Source of the DNA: Branchipolynoe longqiensis
Taxonomy: Eukaryota > Annelida > Polychaeta > Phyllodocida > Polynoidae
DNA: 64,000 nucleotides
NCBI GenBank assembly: GCA_030323885.1
Contig: CM059192.1
Span: forward strand, 61,125,593 to 61,189,592
Reading direction: 5' to 3'
The notes under the pieces are model-generated. The model searched no databases. It was not told where the DNA came from and was given only the letters and a program-made list of their open reading frames with translations. Position numbers and translations under genes: made by a program. Below, in pieces: positions 35,691-49,021 of this stretch; the stretch's first letter is position 1, and every line of letters begins with the position of its first letter.

Positions 35691-38600
35691 TGCACATACT
35701 GATATATACCACACTGCTATGGATTGGGATTGTACACTCTCATCTCTGGTGGTTGGGAGTACAAATGAAATGGTGCTGTACAGGTATGTTGACCTGGTAA
35801 CTACTGACATCAGTTGTCCTCTCCTATTAGTTTCGCGTCCTTACTTGCCACCGACCCCCATAAAACAATGCTGCTATGCTGCAGGCGCACTGGGTCCAAG
35901 AAACTGCCCACACCCCAACCCTTCCTTGCAACCCCTCACCCCGCCCGTCGAACTTCCACTTCCTGGCCGGGCCGGACGCCCCCCCCCCCCGCCCCGTCAC
36001 GCGTCGCCCTCATCAAAGGCCACCTCCGCGCGGCTTCCGTGATCCTGTTGCCATGGCAGCGGCGTGCACTTGATCACACCTGGCGGGGGCCAAGATCAAA
36101 GCGCATGGCGTGTCAAGTCGCCATGCCTTACACCTCGGGTATCCTGGCCACCCCTCCCCCTCCGGCAATAATTACAGCGCGCCACTCCAGCTCCGCCCCG
36201 CCCCGCCCCGCCCGACGCCGTCCCCACACAACCCGGCGCGGACAGGGGCTCTATGCCAGCCGGTGTGCCACTTTTCTCAGATTTATGATCGTGCACATTT
36301 GTGGGGAAAGGGCGAAGATTCAAGCTGCCGGTATGAGCTGTGGGAAGTGGACCTAGCAAGCCTCAGCGTATTCTGGTGGCTGATACAGGAGCAGGCGGGA
36401 CAGGCTTACTTCTACACTCATCTCCATATCGGCGCAACAGTTGCCACATCGGGGTTGAAGGTTCCGGGAAGACGCTTCTACTGTGGACTGGGCGCTCTCT
36501 GTACAGACGCAGCCTTAGCAGAACACCTGCTACGTGACCAGAACACCAGCTGGGTGTGTATTTGGGGGGGGGGGGTGAGGGGGGCACTGACCGCCTCAGG
36601 CTAGCCTCCCTCAGTGTGGGGAGGGTTCGAGCGCTGGGCAGCCAGCCATCAATCCGCTCCAGTTGCTCGCGTGCATCCTGCAGACCAACAGGAGGTGGCC
36701 TGATGTCGCCGGCCCACACCACCGCCTGTCGGCGACTTGAGCAGTCCACGACCGAGCAGCTCGGGGCTGTCCCGCTCCGCGCGGCTAATCTGTCCCGTCA
36801 CGCCACCGCGCCACTCCCTGCTGCCGGCCTGCCCGCAGCCCGACAATCACCGGGTGTACTTCGCACCGTCAGCACTGATTCACCATTGTCTCCCTAACCC
36901 AAATTCGACCGTGGCCGCTCCCTCCCCGTGTCCCCCTTCACACTGGTGCCCGTGTACCCCGCTCCTGGAGCAGCTCGTCACGCAGGGGCATGGCTGTAAT
37001 TGGCGCTCGCTACGCGCATACATCCTGCGCATGGCGCGTCATGCAACCTTCTCACATGACCAGCCAGGTCTGCCATTATCTCCCACCGTGATACGCGTAG
37101 TGCGGGGATAAAACCTTTATCAGAGGGCCGGGCAGCCGCCGCCCTCCCCTCGGCCCGCCCTCTAATAAGCGACACAGCGCCGCCCGCCCGCAGTGGCGCC
37201 CCCGCCCTGCCGCGCAGCGCGCCGCGCCGCGGCCCCCAAACAGGTGTCAAGTGCGTAGGCGCCCGAATCAATGCGGGGCCCTAATGAGAGAAGTGGGGGC
37301 CTGATTAAACAGTCGGGTGTTGGCGATTAAAAACGGCGCGCATTGAGGCACGTTAATAAGAGACAAAAAGCTGCGCTAAATACTGCCGCCTCCCAATGCC
37401 CTACACCCGGCCTGCCTACCCGACGGGCCTGCCCACCCGACGGGCCGGCAGCACCCAGCAACAACCCACAGCCACATACACGGCACCATCGGGGTAGTCA
37501 CTCACTGCTCGAACTCAACAGCATTGGTCTTCCCTGTCACTATAATTTGCTAATAAACCCAGGCGAATTCCTAGCACCACGAACCAGACTTCACCGCCCA
37601 CACACTGGCCGGCTAACGTGCACTAAGAGAAGGTGCCATTGCGTCGATTTCTGAGATGATTTACGCCATTGAAACGCCAGCCACTGCGCGCCTTGGCGGG
37701 GCTGATTTTAAAGGACGCGACAGCAACAAGCAAAGTGCATTTCAACCAGCGCACAGGCACGCCACGCACTCAGTTGTTGAGGCCGGCTTCGGTGTAAATG
37801 CAGAACTCCTTTTTGGCGCGATCATTTCTTTTTTGCCGCCCTTTTCATTGGGTGCGGCTGATGCTGCTGGCATTGCTTTGGCTTTTTCTTGTCCATTACC
37901 ACTTGACACTGTGACCGGCGAATCGGGCAGGCTGCAATGTCGAGTGGCACGGCCATGACTTACCCAACACCTTGCGGCCGCTCGTTGCCGCCTGCTTATC
38001 ACACATCCCCAGAGACCGCCTATCTGGCGTCGGCTCGTGAATAGATAACGTTGGGGTAGGTCAGTGCAGTGTGAAACGCTCAGGCAGGTGTTGGTAGATG
38101 GCGCCCATCACGCCGCCTGCAGCCAAAGCCACCTTTGAACGGGCGCCACCTGACGGACACCAAGGTGACACCGGGCACCAGGAGGTCGCACCCAGCCCAC
38201 ACCTCGCGACTCACCCTTTGATCACAGCGTCGTGCCGCCACCTGGAGGCGCCAGCAGCCCACGTTAGCATGACGCCGGCCACCCGGCCACATAACCATAA
38301 CCATGGTAACCAGCAGCAGCGCTCACTGGGAACAGCCATACCTCGTGACACAGCTAGTGTGGGAGCATGAGCCAGGGTTACCCAGACTGCCTGCTTAATA
38401 TCTACCCCACCCCAATAACCACCCCCACCCCCACCACACCCGACACAGGAGCCAGAATACAGGCCAGCCAGCAGTACAGTAGCAGTTAGTAACTTGGCTG
38501 CCTGACGTGTGACCCTAACTAGTCACTGCGCATGCCCACTCTCTAACCGCAGCTATATGGTATTCATACAATACAGATGATACCGCTTGCTATTCGGGCC

Positions 38601-39971
38601 ACACTTTGTCCACACCTCTTCTTCTCCTCTCTGCTGTACCTTGCTCCTCGATTATGTCTGAAAAGAGTTCCAGGAGGGGGAGCCGGCCAGCATTTTACTT
38701 TCTACCTCTTACTCCGTCCGTGTCTCTGGCTTGCTGGCTGGTCACCATAGAGAGACACTGCTTTTGACTCAACTCTCCTCATTTCTCTTTCTTCTATTCT
38801 AGCCTTTCTTTTTTTTCTCCCGGCATTACTCCTCCCCCTGATCAAGGGAGTTGTTTGCCTGGGTAGAGCCCTTTTCCTTTTTCGCTGTCTTGTTTTGTCC
38901 TCACTGCTGAACCTGCCTTTACCTGTCCCTTCCTCGGAAACCCTTGCTGCTGGATACAAGTGCACTGTCTACCGCCGGGCCAGAGTGATCTGGAGCTACC
39001 TCAACAACTGTTCGTTAATCATTGTAAAGATGTGCCCACCTCTACAACCGCCTCACCTGAAGTTTGATCTTCAATCCAAAGATTGGACCGATTTATCGGT
39101 GCCTTTCTATATTGCTGCAGTTCTGCAGCCGGTAAACATCGTTAGGTTACGAACCCCCCCAAGAGCTGAGCTGAAGAACAGATGATACCAACTTTATGCT
39201 GATGCTGATTTGTTTGCTCTGATGAGTTAGCCATGGTTACTGACTGATGCTGGTTGCTTACAAGTTACAGCCACCTTCGCGGCCTTCACCCGGTGGCTGT
39301 CATGACTACCAATTGTCTACAAGCCAGTCGCCCTCGTGGCTCTTGAGCGGCGCTGTACGGAGTGGTATTCATAACTACACATAAGGCGGTTTGTTAGTGA
39401 AGCTGGTATCGTGGTTCTGGTTTGCTAGTGCAGCTGGATCACGTTGACAATGACTAGCTGCTGTTGCCGCCGACTGCCAACCCACGTTAAGGCACGTCGC
39501 TACCCATGCAGAATGATGGCCAGTGCAGTGTGTATACCCCTACTAATTATACAACTCAATGAGCTTAATATGCACGCATGCGCCTCGGTGACGTCCATCA
39601 GTAGGTTCAGCACGCTCTGCCAGTCAGCTAATCTACGTGTACACGGCATATACAGAGCACACACCGGCTCCCACATAGGACTAGAGCAACGAGTAATAAA
39701 GCGAGAAAAGCCCAAAAGCACAATGACTACCACTAGTAGTACCACATATGGGTATGCAGCGCAAAATCAACCCGTTCATAAAACTCATTATTTCCTGCAG
39801 AAATTACCCGAAGAAATGGCATTCTAACTTAGAATATGCGAGCTTAAAACATGTGGCTTTTGGGGGTAATTAAATACATTTAAAATCCAAGTAAGTGAAC
39901 TGGTTTTCTACACTGACTACGACGTGAAATACACGGAAGTGGGCCTATGAATGTCGATGGGTGCAACATAC

Positions 39972-40160
39972 CTGTGGTTTTCTAAAACTTCTTGCTTCGG
40001 GCCCGGTGTGATGATGGCCGGATGCTGCATGCTGTGGGGCATCCCCGGGTGGTGGTGGGATAGCATGCTGGGGGGAGAGAAGCGGGCCAGAGGCGATGTG
40101 CTCAAGCCCGGGTACGGCCCCCGGTACCCCGTCGCCATGCTGTAGCCGGGGTGGCCGTTC
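39972..40160 (-). CDS. TCF7L2: TCF exon: regulatory region just before the HMG box
   Basis: This 189-nt exon encodes a segment running from NGHPGYSMATGYRGPYP through ARFSPPSMLSHHHPGMP to HPAIITPGPKQEVLENH. The family hallmark is H-P-A-I-[IV]-T-P-x-x-K-Q-E, which sits just upstream of the HMG box in TCF7L2 and Pangolin. The preceding GYRGPYP matches the vertebrate G-F-R-H-P-Y-P stretch. The acceptor is TTCCTTTCAG and the donor is GTATGT. The exon starts with the G that completes the Trp codon of the upstream exon. It ends with AG, which needs one more base, and both HMG exon A and exon B supply a G to make Arg. The K-Q-E context looks like a sumoylation-type site, but that is inference. Confidence 0.95.
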
Positions 40161-40222
40161 CTGAAAGGAACCAAGTGTACAATTAATTTAAAGGATTGAC
40201 AAACACAATTTTACTGATTATA

Positions 40223-40572
40223 TTAAAGCTGCATAGTCCGATGAAATATCAAATTTTTAAAACCAAACCAATTATCTAGATTTGATTTTACATATCTAAC
40301 TTAGATCCTGATACTTATTAAGCATTTGTTTCTGCGTAGAAGGCAATACTGAGTCAATTTAACAGAACCTGTTACTGCAGAAGTCTATGTCAGTGTTTCG
40401 GCAAGCTTGCCAAAACTAATTATCCATGTTTGCACCCCAAATATCTCAAATGTTTACCATTTAAAATAAAAGTAACTTTGAACTAATGCAAAGTAGATAC
40501 TAGTGATCGAACTAATATATTTATCTCAGAAAAAATACAGAAATTCAAAACCATCGGACTATGCAACTTTAA
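40223..40572. mobile_element. MITE copy 2
   Basis: The ends TTAAAGCTGCATAGTCCGAT and ATCGGACTATGCAACTTTAA are inverse. The interior matches copy 1 in the opposite orientation. It ends about 60 bp upstream, in transcript sense, of the acceptor for the exon at 39972. Confidence 0.88.
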
Positions 40573-41782
40573 TGTACTAACAGTGCCATAAATACTGACA
40601 AATACAGTGTTCATTAATTACATTAATATATATTCATTTCAATATAAAAACGTGATAAAGATTGTTTGCTTAACTGTAATCAATAAAATCTTGTTTGAAT
40701 TTGTTGTTGACGTTAAAATGATGTTCTGGGTGTGTGTGTCATGTTACATCAGTAATATTAATGTACTGCTCAATTTGTCTGAGATCAAAAACAAAAAGTG
40801 AAATAGCTTTTATTTTCAACTCTGACATATTCACAACATGTAAACTTTGCTATGAACGATGGATTCTGCTATTATTTGCAATGTTTTCTGCTGTTAGTGG
40901 AAGGTTTTCACTTTTGGTTTCCATATCACACCTTAATGACCTGTTTCAGAGATGACCCATATGGATAGTGATACTCGCATTATCGCATGTAATAAGCTCT
41001 GGTGTTCCTGCCCCCTCCCCGCTCACGGCGTGGGGGGTCCGGCTGCTCCTCGCCGGCCCCCTGCGCGGGGCGCAACACGCCACTCGCTCGGAAGTTTACC
41101 GTTGTAATACCGTTGTCTTTTTGTATGTTTCGTGTTGGCCAAGTTAGCACATGACATACATTGACGTGGGGCAGGTGCATACACAAGCATCCACACCCTC
41201 AACTTCTCAGCCAATAGTCCATGGACAGGCCAGGTGTGTGCGGACAGCAATGTCTATAACACAGTGTAACCTGGTTAGGATCACACTCATGCCTAACAAC
41301 ACCGACCCAATAAGTGTGTGTGGGGACGGGGGGGGGGGGGGGGAGTAAGACGGCAGTGGCTACATCTTTGTTTCTAGTAATTACACTTTTACATGGATCT
41401 GGGTGCCGCCAAAGTCGAATTTCGGCCATAGGATTAGCACCGTCACTGGTGTCAGGGAAATGCGGATAATGCAAGAATTCAACTCCCCTTGTTGTGATTA
41501 TATTACCACCCATACCTAACTTTTTCTTGTTTGGGTTTGTATATTCTAGCAACATCTTAGACCACAAGAACGGGATTCGGATGAATCAATTGCTATCATA
41601 TAATACATATATATTATATAATATAATATACTGACATTTTCTGAACGTTAATTAGTGAATATCAACAATCGCGAAAATCCACAGACTCGAGGAGATATCT
41701 CATCCCTGTAATTAGTATGTTATGGCCGGGCAATGTCATTTTTGTAAGTGAGTGCCATGTGCAGGATGAGGGGGTGAGCAGG

Positions 41783-44165
41783 GCCCTACAAGCTAACTGT
41801 GTACACAGGGCCCTACAAGCTAACTGTGTACACAGGACCCTACAGGCTAACTGTGTACACAGGGCCCTACAGGCTAACTGTGTACACAGGACCCTACAGG
41901 CTAACTGTGTACACAGGGCCCTACAGGCTAACTGTGTACACAGGGCAATACAGGCTAACTGTGTACACAGGGCAATACATGCTAACTGTGTACACAGGAC
42001 CCTACAGGCTAACTGTGTACACAGGGCAATACAGGCTAACTGTGTACAAAGGACCCTACAGGCTAACTGTGTACACAGGGCAATACAGGCTAACTGTGTA
42101 CACAGGGCAATACATGCTAACTGTGTACACAGGACCCTACAGGCTAACTGTGTACACAGGGCAATACAGGCTAACTGTGTACACAGGGCAATACAGGCTA
42201 ACTGTGTACACAGGGCCCTACATGCTAACTGTGTACACAGGGCAATACAGGCTAACTGTGTACACAGGGCCCTACAGGCTAACTCTGTACACAGGGCCCT
42301 ACAGGCTAACTGTGTACACAGGGCAATACAGGCTAACTGTGTACACAGGAGCCTACAGGCTAACTGTGTATACATGGCCCTACAGGCTAACTGTGTACAC
42401 AGGGCCCTACAAGCTAACTGTGTACACAGGGGCACTACAGGCTAACTGTGTACACAGGGCCCTACAGGCTAACTGTGTACACAGGGCCCTACAGGCTAAC
42501 TGTGTACACAGGGCCCTATGGGCCAACTGTGTACACAGGGCCCTACAGGCTAACTGTGTACACATGGCCCTACAGGCTAACTGTGTACACAGGGCAATAC
42601 AGGCTAACTGTGTACACAGGGCAATACAGGCTAACTGTGTACACAGGACCCTACAGGCTAACTGTGTACACAGGACCCTACAGGCTAACTGTGTACATAG
42701 GGCCCTTCAGGCTAACTGTGTGCACAGGGCCCTACAGGCCCTACAGGCTAACTGTGTGCAGTGCCCTACAGGCTAACTGTGCACATGGCCCTACAGGCTA
42801 ACTGTGTGCACAGGGTCCTACAGGCTAACTGTGTACACAATACCCTACATGCTAACTGTGTGCACATGGCCCTATAGGCTAAGTGTGTGCACATATCCCC
42901 ACAGGCTAACTGTGTGCACATGGCCCTATAGGCTAAGCGTGTGCACAGGGCCCTATAGGCTAAGTGTGTGCACAGGGCCCTACAGGCTAACTGTGTGCAC
43001 ATGGCCCTACAGGCTAACTGGGTGCACATGGCCCTATAGGCTAAGTGTGTGCACATGGCCCTACAGGCTAACTGTGTGCTCAGGGCCCTACAGGCTAACA
43101 GTGTGCACAGGGGCAATACAGGCTTACTATGTACACATGGCCCTACAGGCTAACTATGTACACATGGCCCTACAAGCTAACTGTGTACACATGGCCCTAC
43201 AGGCTAACTGTGTACACATGGCCCTACATGCTAACTGTGTACACATGGCCCTACAGGCTAACTGTGTACACATGGCCCTGCAGGCTAACTGTGCACACAT
43301 GGCCCTACAGGCTAACTGTGTACACATGGCCCTACAGGCTAACTGTGTACACATGGCCCTACAGGCTAACTGTGTACACATGACCATACATGCTAACTGT
43401 GTACACATGGCCCTACAGGCTAACTGTGTACACATGGCCCTCCAGGCTAAACCACACAGGGCCCTACAGGCTAACTATGTACACATGACCATACAGGCTA
43501 ACTGTGTACACATGACCATACAGGCTAACTGTGTACACATGGCCCTACAGGCTAACTGTGTGCACAGGGGCACTACACGCATAACTCTACACATGGCCCT
43601 AAAGGCTAACTATTTACACATGGCCCTACAGCCTAACTATGTACACATGACCCTACATGACTATACAGGCTAACTGTGTACACAGGGGCACTACAGGCTA
43701 ACTGTGTACACATGGCCCTAGAGGCTAACTAAGTACACATTGCCCTACAGGCTAACTATGTACACATGACCCTACATGCTAACTGTGTACACATGGCCCT
43801 ACAGGCTAACTATGTACACATGGCCCTACATGCTAACTGTGTACACATGACCCTACAGGCTAAGTGTGTACACATGACCATCCAGGCTAACTGTGTACAT
43901 ATGGCCCTACAGGCTAAGTGTGTACACATGACCATACAGGCTAACTGTGTACACAGGGGCACTACATGCTAACTGTGTACACATGGCCCTACAGGCTAAC
44001 TGTGTACACATGGCCCTACAGGCTAACTGTGTACACATGACCATACAGGCTAACTGTGCACACAAGGGCACTACAGGCTAACTGTGTACACATGGCCATA
44101 CAGGCTAACTGTGTACAAATGGCCCTACCTGCTAACTGTGTGCACAGGGCCCTACAGGCAAACTG
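41783..44165. repeat. 2.4-kb minisatellite of 27-bp units
   Basis: About 85 units contain CCCTACAGGCTAACTGTGTA followed by CACAGGG. Many units contain the palindromes GTGTACAC and GGGCCC. Three zones differ in a common variant: ACACAGGG to about 42.75 kb, GTGCACA to about 43.1 kb, then ACACATGG. Open frames through it in both directions are artefacts. Confidence 0.95.
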
Positions 44166-44509
44166 TACACAGGGCACTGGTCGCACAAACAAATCCTTCC
44201 CGGCATGAAAACAAACCATCATTACCCACACACACACCCAACACGACATTCACATACGGACTCCCGAGAAACGCGTGAGAATCTTGCACTGCGGCGAGAT
44301 GCTGTGGGACCTTCTGGATGTTGCGGGACTCTTGTGCTGTCTGGTAAGTCGAGATCATACTTCATACCTTAGATGTTAGCTACCTGGTGGAAAAGTGATG
44401 GCCCCCCCCCTTGCGGGAAAAAGGACAAAGAGCAAAAAAAAAAGAGCTTCGGCCCATTTCTACTACAGGAAGGATAAACAGCCGGGCCGGAGATGTGAGT
44501 GCTCAGGGA

Positions 44510-45620
44510 CGAGGGTGTTTTGGGAGGTGTTGTGCGAGGAGTGATGGGTGCTGTGTGGTATTTGAAGGATGTGGTCCGAGGGGCGTGGAGTGTGAGGGCG
44601 TGGTGTGTGATGGGGTGTGCTGTATGAGGGATACACTGTGTGAGGGGTGTGGTGTGTGAGGGTGTGGCAGCCAATCACATTTAAGACCTTCTTAAGACAT
44701 TAATACCAATTTTCGTACAATTTAAGACCTATTTTCGCAGCAAATGTAACACGTATTAATTAAATATTAACAGAAATGAGTGGTGATGCAATCTATGGAT
44801 ATTTGTGCTTTGTGAAGATAGCTCATAAAACATGTCGACAAAATATTGTAGTGGCCAAATCCATAGCTGGTAAAACATCTTGAAAAATTATTCTACTGGC
44901 CAAATCCAATTTAAGATCTTTCACTGAAATGTTCCCATATTTAAGACTTTTCGAGGCCTTGAAAATGGACTAATCAATTTAAGACTTTTTAAGGATCTGC
45001 GTGAACTGAGTGAGGGGTGTGGTGTGTGAGGGGTGTGGTGTGTGAGGGGCGTGGTGTGGTGGGATGGGTGTGGTGGGAGGGGTGTGGTGTGAGATGGGTG
45101 TGATGCGTGATGGGGTGTGATGCGGGAGGGGCGTGGTATGTGAGGGGTGTGGTGTGGGAGGGGTGTGTTGGGTGTGGTGTGGGAGGGGTGTAGTGTGAAG
45201 TGTGTGGTGTGATGGGGTGTGATCTCTGAGGAGTGTGATGGGGTGTGGTGTGTGATGGTGTGTGAAGGGTGTGGTGTGTAATTGTATGTGGTGTGTGATG
45301 GGGTGTGCTGTATGAGGGGTGTGGGGTGTGAGGGGTATGGTGTCAGGAGTCTGGTGTGGTGGAAGGGGTGTGGTGTGAGGGGCGTGGTGTGTGAGGGTGG
45401 TGGTGTGAGGGGCGTGGTGTGTAAGAGGTGTGGTGTGTGAGGGGCGTGGTGTGAGGGATGTGGTGTGGTGTGTGAAGGATGTGTGTAGTGTGTGAGGGGT
45501 GTGGTGTGTGAGGGGCGTGGTGTGTGAGGGGCGTGGTGTGAGGGATGAGGTGTGGTGTGTGAGGGATATGTTTGCTGTGTGAAGGGTGTGGTGTGTGAGG
45601 GTTGTGGTGTGACTGGTCAG
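44510..45620. repeat. GT-rich GAGGGGTGTGGTGTGT array, split by an insertion
   Basis: Loose 16-18 bp units based on GTGAGGGGTGTGGTGT lie on both sides of the element at 44668-45008. The related simpler GTGTGGTG sequence continues to about 45880. Confidence 0.85.
44668..45008. mobile_element. hAT-like non-autonomous element
   Basis: It begins CAGCCAATCACATTTAAGAC and ends AAGGATCTGCGTGAACTG. Both termini start with CAG when read inwards, with related TTTAAGAC sub-terminal motifs. The TTTAAGACTTTTTAAGG end is typical of a widespread animal hAT-type repeat, recalled but not checked. It has no coding capacity and sits inside the GT-rich array. Confidence 0.6.
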
Positions 45621-46609
45621 GACTCGGCTGGAATTCAAATCCCTGACTAGCGCATCCGGTTATATGAGGGTCGCGTGGGGGGGGGGGGGGGGTATGGGAG
45701 GCGGGTGTGTGGGGGTGGTATCGGAGGGGGGTGGTATCGGAGGGTGGTGTGTGGAGGTAGTGTGTGGAGGTGGTGTGAGGGTGGTGTGAGGTGTGTGAGG
45801 ATGTGTGTGGTGTCTGTGGTATGTGTGGTGTCTGTGGTATGTGTGTGTGGTTGTGTGGTGTGCTGTGGTGATTGTTTGTTATTGTTGGGAGGAGGGGGGG
45901 GGGGGGCAAGGGTGGTGTGACAAGGCCAGTTCGGCAATCTGCGCAACTGACACTCAACCCAAGCCGCCTTGTACAAGGTGCCTCGGTCATAAGCTATAGC
46001 TCGGCAGTAATGCCACCAGTCACGCTATCTGTCGTTATTAATAATAATATCCGAGCTCGTGCATATAACGGTAATTGTGGTGTGCAGACAGTTCCCGTCT
46101 TAGTCGTTGTTGGTGCGCAACGTGTGGCCGGCGTTCGGCACAGTGGCCCGGCGCCCACACCCGGGTCTGCAGCGGGAAGCTGCGCGATCGATCCTTCCGG
46201 CGGGCAGCAGGCGGGACGACTGAGCCGACAGCTTACTGGACGGTTGGCTGGCGGGACGACTGACCCGACAGGTGACCGGACGGTTGGCTGTGCGGCCGGC
46301 GGAGTTCGGTGGTGCACACGCCGCCGCTATCGGCACGGATCAGTGCGCCGTGTTACTCACCGCGCGGATAACCCGCGTAATTGAGTTTTCGTAGCAGCGG
46401 ACCCTCCCCTAAATGGTAGCGTGGTGGGGTGTAGGGGGCCCTAGGGCCACTGCATATGCCTCGTGTCCCCAAGCTGGATGAGAGAATGGGGAGGAGCGGG
46501 GAGGAGAGGGGAGGAGCGGGACACAAGTGGGAGGGGAGGGGAGGGGGAGGGGAAGGGCGGGGCGCGGAGTGGGAGGGGAGGGGGGGGGGGGGACGGCGGG
46601 GTTGAGGGT

Positions 46610-46775
46610 GAGGGTGAGGGTGAGGGGCGGAGCGTGGGGTGGGGTGGGGTGGGGTGGGGTGGGGTGGGGTGGGCTGGGCTGGGCTGGGCTGGGCTGGGCT
46701 GGGCTGGGCTGGACTGGACTGGACTGGACTGGACTGGACTGGACTGGACTGGGCTGGACTGGACTGGACTGGGCG
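46610..46775. repeat. Pentamer array changing from GGGGT to GGGCT to GGACT
   Basis: After GTGAGG units come runs of GGGGT, then GGGCT, then GGACT, in three adjacent blocks. Phase is kept across the transitions. Confidence 0.9.
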
Positions 46776-46879
46776 GGGTTGAGAGGAGCAGAGAGGAGAT
46801 GGGCGGGGCGGGGCCCAGCGAGTACCACTCAATAAATTAAACCTGTCGGGAGCGGCGCGCGGGTAGATAGGCCGGCAGC

Positions 46880-47760
46880 GGGTGGCGCTTTGATAAGCCG
46901 GCCCCCGCCGTCCATGTTTCATAAGCGCTCTTTGATGTCGGGCGGCCGCCCGCCGCGCAGCGCCGTGTTCGGGGCGGCGCGTTGATCGGACGCGGCTTTC
47001 ATCCGACAGGTTCCGATCCCTCCCCCCGCGCCCGGCCCCGCCGTATCGCGGGCATCGCGCGCGGCCTGCTCCGGGCAGCGCGGCCCGCTCCGGGCAGCGC
47101 GGCCGTCGCCCGTTATTACAAGTGCCGCGTCCTTTATCGCGGCCCGGCCCCAACTCCGGGTCCCGGCAACGCCTCCATTTGTCTGTGTCATATTAATCTG
47201 CGCACGTCGACCACCGTCGACCCGCAGATAACCCGACATCGACGCCGGAAGTCGCCAGTAATTATAGGTCACCGGAAGCGCCGACCTTCGCTTTGAGATA
47301 TCTCGCGTGGCCGCGGCGCCGTGCTGGGTGGTGGTCACGCCGCTGCAAATTTCATCTTCTTTTTCTCCCCCGTCGGAGACAAAACAAATTAGGGCTGTAT
47401 GGTGCGTGCCTTATCACGACGACGGGATGGAGAAGTGCTCGCCCCCTGGAGGAGTCACTCATCGCCCTGACAACCCCAGATGACCTTCACATTGCCGCTC
47501 TCCAGTATCCGCTCCCTGCGGTCCTTGTTTTACTCCCACACCTTTGAAGCCGCCTCCCTAGGCCCGCCCAACTTAGCCAGAGCTTTTACAATTTATTTGG
47601 GGTACTTAACCCCGAAACCCCCGGAGCCGCCTCCTAATCTCGGCCCGCTCCCCACGCCCTCTCCCTGCATACCAAGTGCTGCCCGAGTCCCTGCCCGGCC
47701 CGTTGTTTAATAATGGCAATACTTGTGTTAATTATGATGCCGGGTATGCAACTAGTCCGC
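46880..47760. other. GC-rich non-repetitive intronic stretch, possible regulatory DNA
   Basis: Two CTTTGAT TCF-type sites lie at 46888-46894 and 46930-46936, near GCCGCC-like runs. Several TTAATTA or TAATTA-like cores follow. No coding signal is convincing. Confidence 0.3.
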
Positions 47761-49021
47761 TGGGATGAAGCCACAGCGGAGCGTGGAAGTAGGGAGCCAA
47801 CCCTAGAACCAGCTCGCTAGCAGCTAGAAGCACTAGGCTAACTGCATAGGGGAAACAAGAGAAACTGGCATTATTTAGACGTCAACTTGAGCAAATATAC
47901 GTAAACCCTGGCTGTAGCACACAACAGACACGTTCTTGGAAAGTGTGTAACTGAAGTCGGCGGCCCAGGGCAGGTGCATACACACGAGCTCGGTTACCAG
48001 CGGAGCGGATACGACGAACAGCTATAACTCAATATGCTCCCAACCACACACGTTTCTGCGCATATCAGACTACGCACACGACCCAAACACTTAGCTATAA
48101 ATAGTTCAGTGTGAGCAGCTCCGTCATGAAGGAGCTGCTCACGGAGCCCTATAAGAATACAAGGGAAACAAACACAAGCTCTCAGTGTGCATCAACATCA
48201 ACACTACCCGACACCGGCCACCCGCCCCCCCCTGCAGGCCCGTGCACGGCGAGCTGCCCGCAGTTGCTCACAATAAGGCGGCCTTGGGTTGCGTGGGGCG
48301 GCCGCCAGGTCCCAGCGGCCCCGGGCGGTGTGCGCCCAAGTGAGCGCTGTCACAACGCACACCGACAAGGCCAGCCGCTGGCACGACGCGACCACCAGCT
48401 GGGCACCCTCCTCCAGGGTAGACGCCGATTACAGGGGGGCGCTTCAGTTGTCCGCATCGTACAATACTTATCCTATTACGTGCGCAACCCTCAATAACTG
48501 CGGCTAATAAAATAACGTCATATCATTGCAACTCAGGGTGTGGCTCCGTGCTCTGTACGAGATCACCGACCTGGATACCTGATCTAAACCAATCCGACTG
48601 ATAGCTTGTGATCATACGTATTATAATAAAACATAACCGTACTCCCTTACTGCGCCATCAATCACTGTCTAACAGATCTCATACCAGTAGTGTGGAACTA
48701 CCCAGGTCTGGGTCTACAGACGTTCGCAATATGCCAGTTCTCATACTATGTTTACAAGTGCTTAGGTCTAGGTATCGGAAAGGAAGTAAGTTGAATGGCG
48801 TCTAGCAGAACACCCTCAGCACGAGACCAGCATGCATCGCTTGAGTAGAGGGTCAGACAATGGCGTCACTACGGCGGCATACAGCGTCCAAACGGTTACC
48901 AACAATGTGGCGCTTGCTCGGCTTCCGAGATGCACCCCCTCCCAACCTCACAGGGGAGGGGTCCACGGGACTGTGCCAAAACCATATCATCTTCACCCCG
49001 ACCGCCTGAAGCTAGACCAGC

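Larger units (their letters stand above)
23462..39971 (-). other. 16.5-kb intron upstream of the HMG exons
   Basis: This intron begins GTATGT at 39971 and ends TTTCCAG at 23462, or is extended to 23190 when exon B is used. It is packed with tandem arrays (23.8-24.9, 25.6-28.6, 29.3-29.9, 32.4-33.1, 34.7-35.7 kb), a nested SINE in a MITE, a LINE remnant and GC-rich stretches at 30-32 kb and 36-38.5 kb. No additional TCF exon was recognised. Confidence 0.8.

Noticed and set aside
38895..39185. 96-codon plus-strand frame, partly of protein-like composition
   Set aside because: No recognisable family, no splice or start context, and a CT-rich upstream tract explains its beginning.
41662..43673. 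Long frames in both directions (up to 325 codons)
   Set aside because: Translation of the 27-bp array; equally open on both strands.
46353..47153. 266-codon Pro/Ser-rich minus-strand frame
   Set aside because: Most of it is the pentamer array in translation; no recognisable domain lies outside.
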